Positions 45,547 through 54,449 of a stretch of 64,000 nucleotides of DNA are shown one piece after another. Location of the stretch: the NCBI RefSeq assembly GCF_003851545.1, contig NZ_BHVX01000007.1:1-64000 (forward strand), in the 5' to 3' direction. Position 1 is the first letter of the stretch. Each line of letters starts with the position of its first letter. The position numbers were made by a program, and so were the translations under genes. The DNA comes from Ralstonia sp. SET104. GTDB lineage: Bacteria; Pseudomonadota; Gammaproteobacteria; Burkholderiales; Burkholderiaceae. The notes beneath the pieces were generated by a model that had not been told where the DNA came from, ran no database searches, and saw only the letters and a program-made list of their open reading frames with translations.

Positions 45547-45709
45547 AAGCCTGAAAGTATAACAGAGGCATGGCGCCGATGACTAGTGGGTCGCTTGCAG
45601 TTCCTTCAAGTCTGCGTGGTCACATTTGCATCGGGATGCGGTGAAGAAAATCCTTGCACTAGAGTGCGCTCTAGCACCTGTAATCAGAGCGTTCATTTCA
45701 GTGGGCTCC

Positions 45710-45985
45710 ATGACCGCACTCGAGAACAAGCAGTTGTTGCAGGCCGCTTTTGCCGAACTGGCAGTGAGCAACGCCAAGCCTTTCGTGGCCCTCATGGCGG
45801 ATGATTTTTGTTGGGTGTGCACCGGCACGACGCGTGATGGCGTTTCCTATAACAATCAGTACTGCTTCGTCAGCAAGATCGATTTCTACGGCGAATGGGT
45901 GGCCACGGGAACACGCCCGGCCCGCGAGCCCGCCCTGTCGCAAAGCAACACGAAAACGTCCGCTCGCCGTAAATCCGAGCGCTAG
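45710..45985 (+). pseudogene. Degenerate SnoaL/NTF2-like gene
   Basis: The N-terminus MTALENKQLLQAAFAELAV and FVALMADDFCW is that of SnoaL-like (NTF2-fold) proteins, which are normally about 130 residues. After TGTT the sequence jumps to SYNNQYCFV, a strand that in intact relatives lies about 60 residues further on, and the C-terminus then turns into unrelated sequence (ending TSARRKSER). This suggests an internal deletion plus a later frame disruption in a 91-residue product. Comparison was by memory of the fold, so a short variant protein cannot be excluded. It overlaps nothing and ends at the convergent araC stop. Confidence 0.6.
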
Positions 45986-46927
45986 CTAGTTGGTGGCAGC
46001 GTTGTTGGAAGGCTTATCCGCTGCCCGCCGATACCGCGCGGGTGTCATCCCCAGTTGCTGCTTGAATGCCTTGCCGAACGCCGCTTCGGATTGATAACCG
46101 ATGCGCGCACCGATTTCGCCTGCACTGAGTCGCGTATGGATCAGTGCGTCGCACGCGAGCGTCATGCGCACACGCGTGAGGAAATCCCACACCGTCATGT
46201 CAGCGCGCGCCTTGAAGTGGCGCGCGTAGGTGGCGCGTGACATGGCGGCCAGGTCGGCGAGGGCGTCGATGGTCCACGCACGTTCGGGCGCGCTGAGCAT
46301 GGCCTGTACGGACAGACCGAGGCGCGCGTCTGAGAGCAACGTTAGCGTGCCGGGGGCAGCGCTTTCGCGCTGGCCGTAGACGCGCAGGGCCATCGTCAGC
46401 AACGCCTGGCTCAGCGAGGTGACGACCGCCAGTGCACCGGGGGCACGCGTTCCTGCTTCGTCGCGCATCAGCCCAATGAGTGCTTGCAGCGCCGGAAACG
46501 ACGCGCTATCACTCAATGACACATGCAGTGGATCGGGCAACGTACGCACCAGCAGCGTGGTCGAGCCGGGCTCGTGAACAAAGCGGCCGCAGAGCAGATC
46601 GACCTCGGCCGTGCCCCGGCCGGTTTGGCGAAGCGGCAGCATGCCGTCGTGCGACGCGCGGGGCTTGCGGGCGGGCGTGTCTGCGGCGCTGAGGTCGTGA
46701 ATGGTGTGTGCCCCACCGCGCGGGAACAGGATGAAATCGCCCCCGCGCAGCGTGAGCGTGCGGCCGCCGGCGTCAATCAGGCAACTGCCCGACAGCACCA
46801 GGTGGAACAGCACTTGGCCATTCGGCTCCGGATCGTGCGGGACCGAGAACCGCCCCTGGAACAGGCAGCGCAAATCGAGGCTGGCCTGCGGCCGGGTGAG
46901 CTGGATGAATTGACTGAGCGCGTCCAT
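45986..46927 (-). CDS. AraC-family regulator with N-terminal cupin domain
   Basis: A 313-residue regulator: cupin-type sensor (about residues 1-170, with GGDFILFPRGGAHTIHD) and two C-terminal AraC helix-turn-helix motifs (WTIDALADLAAMSRATYARH and AGEIGARIGYQSEAAFGKAF, then GMTPARYRR). It is divergent from a carboxymuconolactone-decarboxylase-family gene, a common arrangement in which it likely controls that gene. Start ATG 46927; the frame extends further upstream without homology. Confidence 0.9.
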   Translation of the reverse strand: MDALSQFIQLTRPQASLDLRCLFQGRFSVPHDPEPNGQVLFHLVLSGSCLIDAGGRTLTLRGGDFILFPRGGAHTIHDLSAADTPARKPRASHDGMLPLRQTGRGTAEVDLLCGRFVHEPGSTTLLVRTLPDPLHVSLSDSASFPALQALIGLMRDEAGTRAPGALAVVTSLSQALLTMALRVYGQRESAAPGTLTLLSDARLGLSVQAMLSAPERAWTIDALADLAAMSRATYARHFKARADMTVWDFLTRVRMTLACDALIHTRLSAGEIGARIGYQSEAAFGKAFKQQLGMTPARYRRAADKPSNNAATN

Positions 46928-47045
46928 TGAGACGATTTCGACAAAATTTGCGTAAATCGAGTATTCAGTGGATCGCCCGTCAAGGCAATACTCTTTCCAA
47001 CGGCGCGGGCATCGGGCCAGCGCCACGCCACCGGAGCACATCATC

Positions 47046-47381
47046 ATGTTGAACTGGGTTGAGTATCGGAAGGAACTGCTGGGGCGCATTGGCGAGATTG
47101 GTCAGGTCACGCCGGATACGGTCAAGGGCTACAAGACACTGTCGGGTGCGACGACCGGCAGCCTAGATGCGAAAACGCGCGAACTGATCGCGCTGGCCGT
47201 GGCGGTAACCACGCGTTGCGATGGTTGTATCACCGTGCACACGGCCGAAGCGATCAAGCATGGCGCGACGCATGAGGAGATTGCCGACGCACTGAGCGTG
47301 GCGATTTCGCTCAATGCCGGGGCAGCGTTGGTGTACTCCGCGCGCGTGATGGACGCAGTGCAGGCCTACGAGAAGGCCTGA
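47046..47381 (+). CDS. Carboxymuconolactone decarboxylase / AhpD-like protein
   Basis: A 111-residue all-helical protein. The redox motif C-D-G-C-I-T-V-H (CxxCxxxH) near residue 58 marks an AhpD-like alkylhydroperoxidase rather than a true decarboxylase. Expected to form trimers or hexamers and act as a thiol reductant. Divergent AraC regulator; between the two start codons an inverted repeat GAGTATT/AATACTC (46959-46993) may be its operator. Confidence 0.9.
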   Translation: MLNWVEYRKELLGRIGEIGQVTPDTVKGYKTLSGATTGSLDAKTRELIALAVAVTTRCDGCITVHTAEAIKHGATHEEIADALSVAISLNAGAALVYSARVMDAVQAYEKA

Positions 47382-47401
47382 CGACTGGCCTGATGGGGCT
47401 G

Positions 47402-48367
47402 CTAGCGTGCGATCCGCAGGCGGCAAGTTGCCTGCCGGGTCTCGCCGGGGGCGAGCAGGTGCAGGCCCTCGCCATGATGGATCGCATTGGGCAGGCCCAT
47501 CCACGGTTCGACGCAGTAGAAATCGGACGTGGGGTTTTCCGTCCAGGTGGTGATGGCATGCCAGGGCACCGGCGCGCCGTCTACCTCGACACGAATGCGT
47601 CGACCAAGCGGCGCTTCTGCATGCGGCGGGATGACGAGCGTGACCGCACCAGCGTCATCTAACAGGTGATAACGGTCTTGCAGTGCCGGGTCGTTGAGCT
47701 GGTAGGTCCTGCGCCCCGGCTCCGGCCTGTCGAGGCTGCCGTCGGGCAGTTGGCGTGATAGCCGCGCCGGCGGCGTCAACAGCTCGGTCGTGCCACGCAA
47801 AGCGTGCGGTAGTGCTAAGTAGAAATGATGACCGGCGTAAAAGGGCATCGGCGCATGCGCGTCGCCTTCGTTCAGATGCTTGACGGAGAACGTTGCCTCA
47901 AGTCCATCGTGAATCAGCCGGTACGTCACGCGAAATTCAAAGGCAAACGGATAACTTTCGTGCGTCTGCGGGCTGTCGCGCAGCAACAGGACGACGTGCG
48001 CGTCGCTTGCGTCTTCCACCTCGAACGGTAGGTCGCGAGCAAAGCCGTGTTGCGGCAGCGCGTGAAGTTGCCCACGCGCGTCGCGCCAGCGGCCGACCTC
48101 GCCATCCACGAAATGCCGGCCGATGAAGGGAAACAGAAGCGGATTGCCGCCGCGGACTTTGGCCGGGTTGGACCAATCAGCGGACGCGGGCCAGAAGAGG
48201 ATGTCTTCACCGCGATGGCGCCAGCGCACAAGGCGGCCACCGGCTTCGGGTGCGAGCAGCAGCATGGAGCCGTCGGCGTGCGTGTCGCCAATGCGAATGA
48301 GTGTGCGGTCCTGAAAGCGAGCGGTGGGCAGGTCTTGCATGGGCTGGGCGGGGTGGCTTGTTGGCAT
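47402..48367 (-). CDS. Aldose 1-epimerase family protein
   Basis: A 321-residue galactose-mutarotase-fold protein. Typical landmarks are GGNPLLFPFIGRHF (arginine and histidine of the sugar pocket), HGFARDLPFE with the catalytic histidine, AGHHFYLAL, and the C-terminal glutamate in FYCVEPWMGLPNA. It interconverts anomers of free or phosphorylated sugars. The ATG at 48367 gives nine residues more than an alternative at 48340; neither is decisive. Stands alone. Confidence 0.87.
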   Translation of the reverse strand: MPTSHPAQPMQDLPTARFQDRTLIRIGDTHADGSMLLLAPEAGGRLVRWRHRGEDILFWPASADWSNPAKVRGGNPLLFPFIGRHFVDGEVGRWRDARGQLHALPQHGFARDLPFEVEDASDAHVVLLLRDSPQTHESYPFAFEFRVTYRLIHDGLEATFSVKHLNEGDAHAPMPFYAGHHFYLALPHALRGTTELLTPPARLSRQLPDGSLDRPEPGRRTYQLNDPALQDRYHLLDDAGAVTLVIPPHAEAPLGRRIRVEVDGAPVPWHAITTWTENPTSDFYCVEPWMGLPNAIHHGEGLHLLAPGETRQATCRLRIAR

Positions 48368-48414
48368 GGGAATCGCGTACTAGATTGTCAATGCGTTTTG
48401 ACCGGAGGGAAACC

Positions 48415-48585
48415 ATGTCCATCCATTGCGTGCTGCCCGCACATACCGTTCCCCCACCCGACGAACCTGCGCCGCCGGGGATTCCTCCTGATCTGCCATC
48501 GCCCGATGAACCTCCGCCGCCGGTTGAGCCGCCGGAGGTGTTGCAGAAGGCATGTGCCGTTACCAATCGTCACAGCTTTGCGTGA
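48415..48585 (+). CDS. Small proline-rich protein
   Basis: A 56-residue protein with about one-third proline and many acidic residues (HTVPPPDEPAPPGIPPDLP, then PSPDEPPPPVEPPEV), ending in a non-proline tail with a cysteine (LQKACAVTNRH). GGAGG lies seven bases before ATG 48415. It shares the PPPDEPA element with the protein at 16236-16433. No family recognised. Confidence 0.65.
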   Translation: MSIHCVLPAHTVPPPDEPAPPGIPPDLPSPDEPPPPVEPPEVLQKACAVTNRHSFA

Positions 48586-48654
48586 AGCGGTTCGTAAGAT
48601 AGCGCCAGTTCCCGCGCGACTGCGCTTTTCTATAACGACAATACGAGCCCAATC

Positions 48655-49032
48655 ATGTCGATTCTTCCGCGTCTGACCCTGTGCGCTGTGCTGGTGGCCT
48701 CCATGGCCGGTTGTGTCGTGGCGCCGCCGCAGCAAACACGCACGGTGGTGGTGCACGAGCCGGTTCCGGTTGCGGCGCCTGCGCCGACGGACCCGCGCGC
48801 CCGCTTCGATCAAGTGCAGGGCCGCCTCGCGGAAGAATTCCACCGCGTCGACGTTCGCCAATCGCAGGGCTATATCGACCCGTATCGTGCTGACGGCCTG
48901 CGCGATCGCCTGCGCCGCATCCGCCAGGAAGCCAGCGACATGGCCAGCCAGCATCGCGGCGGCTTGTCCGGCGATGAGCAGCGCGCGCTGAACGACGAAC
49001 TTGGCGCTGTGGGGCACGATATCGGCCGCTAA
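48655..49032 (+). CDS. Small predicted lipoprotein
   Basis: A 125-residue protein with signal peptide MSILPRLTLCAVLVASMAGC, lipobox MAGC, a proline-rich linker and a helical domain (about 50-125, RLAEEFHRVDVRQSQGYIDP, RLRRIRQEASDMAS). The position-2 residue after the cysteine is valine, compatible with outer-membrane sorting. Function unknown. Confidence 0.82.
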   Translation: MSILPRLTLCAVLVASMAGCVVAPPQQTRTVVVHEPVPVAAPAPTDPRARFDQVQGRLAEEFHRVDVRQSQGYIDPYRADGLRDRLRRIRQEASDMASQHRGGLSGDEQRALNDELGAVGHDIGR

Positions 49033-49163
49033 ACCGTTTTCTCCTGCCGGCCTCATTTGCCCCGATGCTGCGTTGCGGTATCGGCGAAATGCATTGTTGC
49101 GCCGCCAGGCATGCGTATTCAGTGGGCAGCGGGCGGAAGCTGATACGCTTGCGTTCGTCCTGA

Positions 49164-50288
49164 ATGAGCAAGCCCGATTCCAACGCGGCTTCCTGCGGCC
49201 GGTTCTGGCCTTGTGCCGTGCGAAAGATCATCCACTGCGACTGCGATTGCTTTTACGCCGCCATCGAAATGCGCGACGATCCGCGCTTGGCCGGCAAGCC
49301 GTTGGCCGTGGGCGGGCGGCCGGAGCGGCGCGGTGTGGTTGCAACCTGCAACTACGAGGCGCGCAAGTTTGGCATCCATTCGGCGATGCCCATGGCGCAG
49401 GCCGTCAAGCGCTGCCCGGACTTGCTGATCGTGCCGCCGTCCATGGACAAGTACCGCCAGGTCGCGCGCCAGATCTTCGCCATTTACCACAGCTACACGC
49501 CGCTGGTGGAGCCGCTTTCATTGGACGAGGCTTACCTGGACGTGACCGGCAGCCCGATGCTTGCCGGCAGCGGCACGCGCATCGCTGAAGACATCCGCCG
49601 CCGCGTGCGCGAAGAGATTGGTATCACCGTGTCGGCGGGGGTTGCGCCCAACAAGTTCATCGCCAAGATCGCCAGTGATTGGAACAAGCCCGATGGCCTG
49701 TTTGTTGTGCGGCCAGAGCAGATCGACGCGTTTGTTGCGGAGTTGCCCGTTGATCGCCTGTTCGGCGTCGGTAAGGTGACGGCCGCCAAGCTGCGCCGCT
49801 TGGGCGCCGAAACTTGCGGCGACCTGCGCGCCTGGGGCACCGACCGCTTGCAGCAGCATTTCGGCGTGTTTGGTTTTCGGCTGCACGATCTCTGCCGGGG
49901 CATCGACCACCGGCAGGTGCAGTCTTCGCAGATTCGCAAGTCCGTCAGCGTGGAAGAAACCTACGCCACCGATCTGCGAACACTCGACGATTGCCAGCGC
50001 GAGTTGATCATCCTCGTTGAGCAATTGGCCGCTCGCGTTGAACGTGCCCGCGCCGGAAGCATGATCCACAAGACGTACGTCAAGCTGCGTTTTGCAGATT
50101 TTCATGGCACGACGGTAGAGTGCATCTCGCCGCAGGTGTCGTTGCCGGTGTTCTTCAAGTTGCTGGCGCAGGGGTTTGAGCGCCGTGGCATTCCTGTGCG
50201 ATTGCTTGGTGTGGGCGTGCGGTTGTATGAATCGGATGCGCACGCGCGTCAGCAGCCGCTATTTGCCGAAGACCGTGCCGCCGAGTGA
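49164..50288 (+). CDS. dinB: DNA polymerase IV
   Basis: A 374-residue Y-family translesion polymerase. Catalytic acids lie in IIHCDCDCFYAAIE and SLDEAYLDVT; the steric-gate region is the FYAAIE segment. The thumb has the HhH element LFGVGKVTAAKLRRLG. The C-terminal RQQPLF is a beta-clamp-binding motif. Cysteines in place of the usual V and M in the first motif (H-C-D-C-D) are unusual. ATG 49164 gives about 19 residues before the first motif; a GTG at 49218 would give the more usual length. No LexA box (CTGT-N8-ACAG) is seen upstream. Confidence 0.95.
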   Translation: MSKPDSNAASCGRFWPCAVRKIIHCDCDCFYAAIEMRDDPRLAGKPLAVGGRPERRGVVATCNYEARKFGIHSAMPMAQAVKRCPDLLIVPPSMDKYRQVARQIFAIYHSYTPLVEPLSLDEAYLDVTGSPMLAGSGTRIAEDIRRRVREEIGITVSAGVAPNKFIAKIASDWNKPDGLFVVRPEQIDAFVAELPVDRLFGVGKVTAAKLRRLGAETCGDLRAWGTDRLQQHFGVFGFRLHDLCRGIDHRQVQSSQIRKSVSVEETYATDLRTLDDCQRELIILVEQLAARVERARAGSMIHKTYVKLRFADFHGTTVECISPQVSLPVFFKLLAQGFERRGIPVRLLGVGVRLYESDAHARQQPLFAEDRAAE

Positions 50289-50478
50289 GCGTGGCGCTTC
50301 GACCCTGCAAGCGGGTACGAATTGTCCTATTTTCCTGTCTGCATGACGGCGATAGAAGGGTGGAGTGTCGCCAGCGGGTAAAATGCCCGCTTTTTTGCAC
50401 AATCCGCCGCCGCGCACTACACGTGCCCGACAGTGCATGCCGTCACATTCGGCAGCGCGCAGACAGGAGCCGCAGTCA

Positions 50479-51909
<1,431 letters not shown>

Positions 51910-52437
51910 TCGAGAGCAGCGCGACCATTCCCTGACGACATGGCTGCCGCGCAGCCAAGCACCGTCATTCAGGCCGCCGGCTGAGCGGTTCCCCCTCAGC
52001 CGGCGCGCAACTATTACAACGTTGGTGTATTGCGTTCAACCGCCGCGCCTTTCTGGCGATGATTTCAGTGCATCCGGCGTTGACATCAACGTGTCGCAAA
52101 CCATGTGGTTGCATTAGCGGGCGCGCGTCGGCCAATACGTCCGGCACGCGCCTTGCATGTGGCCTTCGCTTTGCTCAAACCGGCAGACGCGCGACCCTGA
52201 CAAAAAAGCATAGCTGCGATGATGGGCGCGCGAGGCCTGATGCTGCCTGGGATGGCGGCTTCGAGCCGCCGTCCAAAGGCCGCGATGCGGCAAATGACGT
52301 TCGCACGCGCATCGCAAGCTGTGGTTAAAATGATCTGTGCAGTCAGACAGAATGTCTGACGAAGCCTTGCCGGCCCCCCCGCACGGTTTCCACGCAACAG
52401 CGTGTGCGTTGTTGTCCATTGCAATCGGAGGGCTTTG
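51910..52437. other. Gene-poor interval with two hairpins
   Basis: No convincing gene in this 528-bp stretch. After the permease stop there is a perfect 10-bp hairpin GCCGGCTGAG/CTCAGCCGGC (51976-52004) without T-tract, possibly a terminator. The middle holds only weak frames. A perfect palindrome at 52342-52360 lies before the next gene. Confidence 0.6.
52342..52360. promoter_or_regulatory. Perfect palindrome upstream of the DUF1488 gene
   Basis: GTCAGACA-gaa-TGTCTGAC, 8-bp arms and a 3-base centre, 78 bp before the start codon. It looks like a dimeric repressor operator; no adjacent regulator gene identifies the binding protein. Confidence 0.55.
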
Positions 52438-52731
52438 ATGATGGAAATCAAGTTCGAAAAGAAAGAAGCGTACGACATCAACAACGAAGGCCTGCTATTC
52501 GACGCCTTGGTCGATGGCGAAAAGGTGACTTGCGTGGCAACGCGCGAGGCGCTTTGGGAAGGTCTGGAAGGTGATCAGGTGTTGTCGCTTCAGGCGGCCT
52601 TCGAGGCTGGTCAAGAGCGGATCCAGGATGCCGCCCGCGTACTCATCGCAGACGGCGTGCAGCGATCTCATGGATTAGATGAGTTGCCGCAACCGGTCGT
52701 GGTCAAGCGCGCGCATATTGCCGTGGCGTGA
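52438..52731 (+). CDS. DUF1488 family protein
   Basis: A 97-residue cytoplasmic protein: EIKFEKKEAYDINNEGLLFD, then VTCVATREALWEGLEGDQ and the C-terminal VVVKRAHIAVA, matching small DUF1488-like proteins of unknown function. GGAGGG lies five bases before the first of two tandem ATGs (52438, 52441); the second may be the real one. Followed by a terminator. Confidence 0.82.
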   Translation: MMEIKFEKKEAYDINNEGLLFDALVDGEKVTCVATREALWEGLEGDQVLSLQAAFEAGQERIQDAARVLIADGVQRSHGLDELPQPVVVKRAHIAVA

Positions 52732-52805
52732 ATCTGATCGATTGCCTGCGTAGACATCGGTGTGTCCGATGCCTCTGTGTGGCGGACACATCGTCCGTTG
52801 CCTGA

Positions 52806-52834
52806 AAAAAGCCGGTCCGCGTGGCCGGCTTTTT
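52806..52834 (+). terminator. Terminator after DUF1488
   Basis: AAAAAGCCGG and CCGGCTTTTT around an inner nine-base loop give a stem with a T-run. Confidence 0.85.
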
Positions 52835-52856
52835 CATTGCGCCGGAGTTTCCCGAC

Positions 52857-52897
52857 TTGACATGGCCGTGATCCGATCTGATGATTAACATGTTAAT
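52857..52897 (+). promoter_or_regulatory. hpa operon promoter with palindromic repressor site
   Basis: A -35 box TTGACA (52857-52862), 17-bp spacer and GATGAT -10-like box (52880-52885) are overlapped by the perfect 14-bp palindrome ATTAACATGTTAAT (52884-52897), 23 bp before hpaG1. AT-rich palindromes of this shape are usual MarR operators, and HpaR is encoded at the end of the cluster. Confidence 0.72.
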
Positions 52898-52920
52898 TAT
52901 ATGGGGTGACAGGAGACACG

Positions 52921-53682
52921 ATGCGGCGAGGCAGAGTGGCATTGCCGGATGGCTGGGTAACGGACATGGCGGTTGCACCCGCCGACGCAGAGGCCTGCAT
53001 GGCAGATTTGCTGTGCTGGCTGCCGCCGATTGAAGGCACGGTCGTCGGCGCACTGTTGAACTACCGTGGCGAACTGGAAGCGTTGGGCGACACGCTCTCT
53101 GCGCCGCCTTACCAGGCACCTCCCAAGGCGCCCATCCTCTATCTCAAACCGGCCAACACCCGTATCGGCCATGGCCACGAAGTCTTGCTGCCGGCAGACG
53201 TCGATGTCGTCTGGGCGGGTGCTTGCCTGGGCGTGGTGGTCAGTCGTACTGCCGCGCGCGTGCCTGCAAAGCGCGCCGCAGATTTCATCTCCGGCTACAC
53301 CATCGTCAATGACTTGACCGTGCCGCACGCGAGTTACTACCGCCCGGCGATCCGTCACAAGTGTCGTGATGGTTTCTGTCCGATTGGCCCATGGGTGGTT
53401 GACCGTGAAGACGTGCCGGATGCCGACGGGCTGGACATCACGGTGCGCATCAACGGCGCGATCAAGCAACGCGCGAACACATCGACGTTGGTGCGGCCGG
53501 TCGCGCAGTTGCTTGCCGACGTGACGGCGTTCATGACGCTGGAAGCCGGTGACGTGCTGCTTGTTGGCATGCCGGAGAATCCGCCACTGGCACGTGCAGG
53601 GGACCGCATCGATATCGAGATCGCCCACATCGGCACGCTGACAACGCGGCTGGTTTGCCACGCGCAGGAGGCTTCGCGATGA
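52921..53682 (+). CDS. hpaG1: Homoprotocatechuate pathway isomerase/decarboxylase, N-terminal-type subunit
   Basis: A 253-residue FAH-fold protein. In E. coli HpaG/HpcE both halves are fused; here they are two genes. This one corresponds to the half with YLKPANTRIGHGHEV and CLGVVVSRTAARV, and the GYTIVNDLTVPHASYYRPAIRHK and FMTLEAGDVLLVGMPEN segments that carry metal and substrate ligands. It works with hpaG2 in decarboxylation/isomerisation of 5-oxopent-3-ene-1,2,5-tricarboxylate. AGGAG five bases before ATG 52921. Coupled to hpaG2 by an ATGA overlap. Confidence 0.9.
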   Translation: MRRGRVALPDGWVTDMAVAPADAEACMADLLCWLPPIEGTVVGALLNYRGELEALGDTLSAPPYQAPPKAPILYLKPANTRIGHGHEVLLPADVDVVWAGACLGVVVSRTAARVPAKRAADFISGYTIVNDLTVPHASYYRPAIRHKCRDGFCPIGPWVVDREDVPDADGLDITVRINGAIKQRANTSTLVRPVAQLLADVTAFMTLEAGDVLLVGMPENPPLARAGDRIDIEIAHIGTLTTRLVCHAQEASR

Positions 53683-54449
53683 AGCACGCGCGTATTGCCT
53701 ATGACGGTGCGATACACCGTGCCACCGCAGTGCCCGGCGACGACACCTATCTGCAACTGGCCGACGGCCGCGTGCTGCATGAGACCGAAGTCGTGTGGCT
53801 GCCGCCGGTTGTGCCACGCACGATTTTCGCGCTGGGTTTGAACTATGCCGATCACGCCAAGGAACTCGCCTTCAAGGCACCCGTTGAGCCGCTTGCCTTT
53901 CTGAAAGGCTCGAACACGCTGATCGGTCATCGTGCGCGCACCGTGCGCCCGGCGGGCGTTGACTTCATGCACTACGAGTGCGAACTGGTGGTCGTGATCG
54001 GCAAGACCGCGAGCAACGTGCCGCGTGAGCGTGCGTACGAGGTCGTATCCGGCTACACAGTGGCCAACGACTATGCCATTCGCGACTACCTCGAGAACTA
54101 TTACCGCCCGAACCTGCGCGTGAAGAGCCGCGATACGTGCACGCCCATTGGCCCATGGCTGGTCGACCGGGACGATGTGCCCGACCCGATGAACCTTGCG
54201 TTGCGCACCACCGTCAACGGCCGCGTGACGCAAGAGGGCAGCACGCGTGACATGATTTTCGATATCCCCGCGTTGATCGCTTGGTTCTCGAGTTTCATGA
54301 CGCTTGAGGCTGGCGACATGATCTTGACCGGCACGCCCGAGGGTTTGGCCGACACGCAGCCCGGCGACGAGGTCATCACCGAAATCGAAAGCATCGGCAG
54401 GCTGGCGAGCACGATTGCCGCGGAACAGCTGAACAAGGAGCCCGCATGA
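53679..54449 (+). CDS. hpaG2: Homoprotocatechuate pathway isomerase/decarboxylase, C-terminal-type subunit
   Basis: A 256-residue FAH-family protein with FALGLNYADHAKEL, FLKGSNTLIGH, metal-binding YECELVVVIGK (E-x-E) and FMTLEAGDMILTGTPEG, more similar to the catalytically complete FAH pattern than hpaG1. The ATG overlaps the hpaG1 stop, and its own stop overlaps the hpaE start, so the first three hpa genes are translationally coupled. It catalyses the decarboxylation to 2-oxohept-3-enedioate and the isomerisation with hpaG1. Confidence 0.92.
   Translation: MKHARIAYDGAIHRATAVPGDDTYLQLADGRVLHETEVVWLPPVVPRTIFALGLNYADHAKELAFKAPVEPLAFLKGSNTLIGHRARTVRPAGVDFMHYECELVVVIGKTASNVPRERAYEVVSGYTVANDYAIRDYLENYYRPNLRVKSRDTCTPIGPWLVDRDDVPDPMNLALRTTVNGRVTQEGSTRDMIFDIPALIAWFSSFMTLEAGDMILTGTPEGLADTQPGDEVITEIESIGRLASTIAAEQLNKEPA

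Noticed and set aside
49033-49163. LexA box upstream of dinB
   Set aside because: No CTGT-N8-ACAG or close variant is present in the interval.
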